A stretch of 15,227 nucleotides of DNA from an uncultured Schwartzia sp. (GTDB lineage Bacteria > Bacillota > Negativicutes > Selenomonadales > Selenomonadaceae): positions 1 through 15,227 of the forward strand of contig CAJPQU010000033.1 in the NCBI GenBank assembly GCA_905372875.1, read 5' to 3'. Below the pieces are notes generated by a model, which made no database searches, was not told the DNA's origin, and saw only the letters and a program-made list of their open reading frames with translations. Shown here piece by piece: positions 14,552 through 15,227 of this stretch. The position numbers and the translations under genes were made by a program. Each line of letters starts with the position of its first letter. Position 1 is the first letter of the stretch.

Positions 14552-14943
14552 GACATTACATCCTGTACCGCTTGCCGGATAATTTCCAGCTGTGTGGCTA
14601 CCCGCGCATCCACGTTGCCATTGGGCGTCTCCAAAATGCAGGCGCCCGGCCCCAAATGTTCATCGGATCGAACTTCCAGCACGGCGGAACTCCCTTCCAA
14701 AATTGTTTGGAACTCCGACCGGGCTAAAAGAACGAGATCGTAATCATCCGGAGATACGCGGATGATTACTTCCGGTTGATCTTTAACCTTGAGAAGCGCC
14801 TTGCGGATAAGTGGCAGGATGATCTGCGGCACATCAATGAAATGTTGGGGTAAAACCTTATCCGCGATATCCATAGCGATGGCGGCAATCTCATCTTCTG
14901 CCTGCAAAACGTAGGCACGGGATGCTTCTTTAGCGTCCGTCAT
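14548..14943 (-). CDS. fliH: FliH, C-terminal part, separated from the N-terminal part by a frameshift
   Basis: FliH is the peripheral stalk and negative regulator of FliI, related to the b and delta subunits of ATP synthases. This 131-residue frame holds the C-terminal domain, including RAYVLQAEDEIAAIAMDIAD, KVLPQHF, and a region ending GNVDARVATQLEIIRQAV, typical of FliH/SctL. It is probably not a natural gene start. The same frame reads on upstream of the ATG as EEEKQILLDANAKAEKT (bases from about 14993), which looks like FliH but is out of frame with the N-terminal part. The ATG (14943-14941) overlaps the TGA of that part, so re-initiation could yield a separate C-terminal polypeptide. 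Together with the 14940-15227 entry this is one fliH gene. Confidence 0.85.
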   Translation of the reverse strand: MTDAKEASRAYVLQAEDEIAAIAMDIADKVLPQHFIDVPQIILPLIRKALLKVKDQPEVIIRVSPDDYDLVLLARSEFQTILEGSSAVLEVRSDEHLGPGACILETPNGNVDARVATQLEIIRQAVQDVMS

Positions 14944-15227
14944 AGTTTTTTCCGCTTTGGCGTTGGCGTCAAGCAGAATTTGTTTCTCTTCTTCCCGGAT
15001 TCGCGCCCGGCCGTGGTGCCTTCTTCATGCCCGGCGGTTTTCGCATCCTCGCGAATGGATTCCGCCTGGCGATGCGCATCCTCAATAATGTTCTGCCGTT
15101 CCGTTTCCGCTTCAGCCCGCATGGCCTCGCCGTCCCGGCGCGCTTGTTCCAAAAGCGCTTCGGCTTCCTGTTTTTTACGGTAGAGATCTGCCATCATGGC
15201 TTCGCGGGTCTCAGAGAAAGCGGCTTT
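14940..15227 (-). CDS. fliH: FliH, N-terminal part (partial at window edge, ends early by frameshift)
   Basis: The frame is open at 15227, so the true start is outside the window; the internal ATGs at 15197-15192 are not convincing starts. The visible part is a long charged coiled coil (DLYRKKQEAEALLEQARRDG and on) reaching TAGHEEGTTAGRESG, the Gly-rich repeat typical of the FliH N-terminal half. After the GGG at 14996-14994 the frame turns into an unrelated basic tail (KKRNKFCLTPTPKRKKL) and stops at 14942-14940. Restoring one base, for example a fourth G, joins it to EEEKQILLDANAKAEKT and the C-terminal domain. Either a real disruption or a sequencing error. Confidence 0.82.
   Translation of the reverse strand, partial: KAAFSETREAMMADLYRKKQEAEALLEQARRDGEAMRAEAETERQNIIEDAHRQAESIREDAKTAGHEEGTTAGRESGKKRNKFCLTPTPKRKKL

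Noticed and set aside
14946..14951. Run of six A on the minus strand near the end of the fliH N-terminal frame as a programmed slippage site
   Set aside because: A one-base backward slip here would join the frames, but the segment from about 14993 to 14951 would stay in the non-FliH frame. The FliH-like reading EEEKQILLDANAKAEKT shows the lesion lies further upstream, so an indel near 14994-14996 is the better explanation.

Overview
The window is one continuous stretch of a large flagellar/chemotaxis operon, and every supported gene lies on the minus strand, so transcription runs from high to low coordinates. Both ends cut through genes: fliH enters at 15227 and flhA leaves at 1. In transcription order the genes are fliH, fliI, fliJ, a lytic transglycosylase gene, a motE/ylxF-like gene, fliK, flgD, a TIGR02530 'flagellar operon protein' gene, flgE, flbD (swrD), fliL, fliM, fliY, cheY, fliO, fliP, fliQ, fliR, flhB and flhA. 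This matches the Bacillota fla/che arrangement known from Bacillus subtilis (fliI-fliJ-ylxF-fliK-flgD-flgE-swrD-fliL-fliM-fliY-cheY-fliO-fliP-fliQ-fliR-flhB-flhA). FliY replaces a stand-alone FliN, which also points to Bacillota. The GC-rich, Ala/Pro-rich coding style and the extra transglycosylase and TIGR02530 genes would suit a motile anaerobe such as a member of Negativicutes or Clostridia. I cannot fix the lineage below phylum.

Layout. Bases 12757-15227 hold the export ATPase module (FliH, FliI, FliJ). Bases 9090-12760 and 7206-9068 hold the hook/rod assembly block: transglycosylase, FliK ruler, FlgD cap, TIGR02530 protein and FlgE hook, with the MotE-like membrane protein among them. 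Bases 4101-7130 hold the motor block: FlbD/SwrD, FliL, FliM and FliY. Bases 3638-4000 encode CheY. Bases 1-3638 hold the membrane export gate (FliO, FliP, FliQ, FliR, FlhB, FlhA). Genes are packed with 4-base ATGA overlaps or short gaps. The longest gap is about 100 bases (4001-4100, before cheY), and it carries the only convincing internal promoter. No gene-free stretch reaches 300 bases. No tRNA, rRNA, CRISPR array or insertion sequence was seen.

How it works together. FliH-FliI-FliJ deliver unfolded substrates to the FliPQR-FlhBA gate. Hook-class substrates (FlgD, FlgE, FliK and probably the two less understood proteins) pass through, and FliK with FlhB switches specificity when the hook is finished. 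FliM-FliY form the switch read by phospho-CheY. FliL, SwrD and the MotE-like protein probably adjust the stator and motor.

Points to note: fliH is broken by an apparent single-base frameshift near 14994-14996. Five proteins of the hook block share an F-x-x-x-L motif at residues 33-50, like the known export gate recognition motif. A strong hairpin lies behind flgE, a 20-codon frame is coupled to the flgE start, and fliM uses a TTG start. Overall this is a mostly conventional region. The unusual signals are details of regulation and export rather than a new system.
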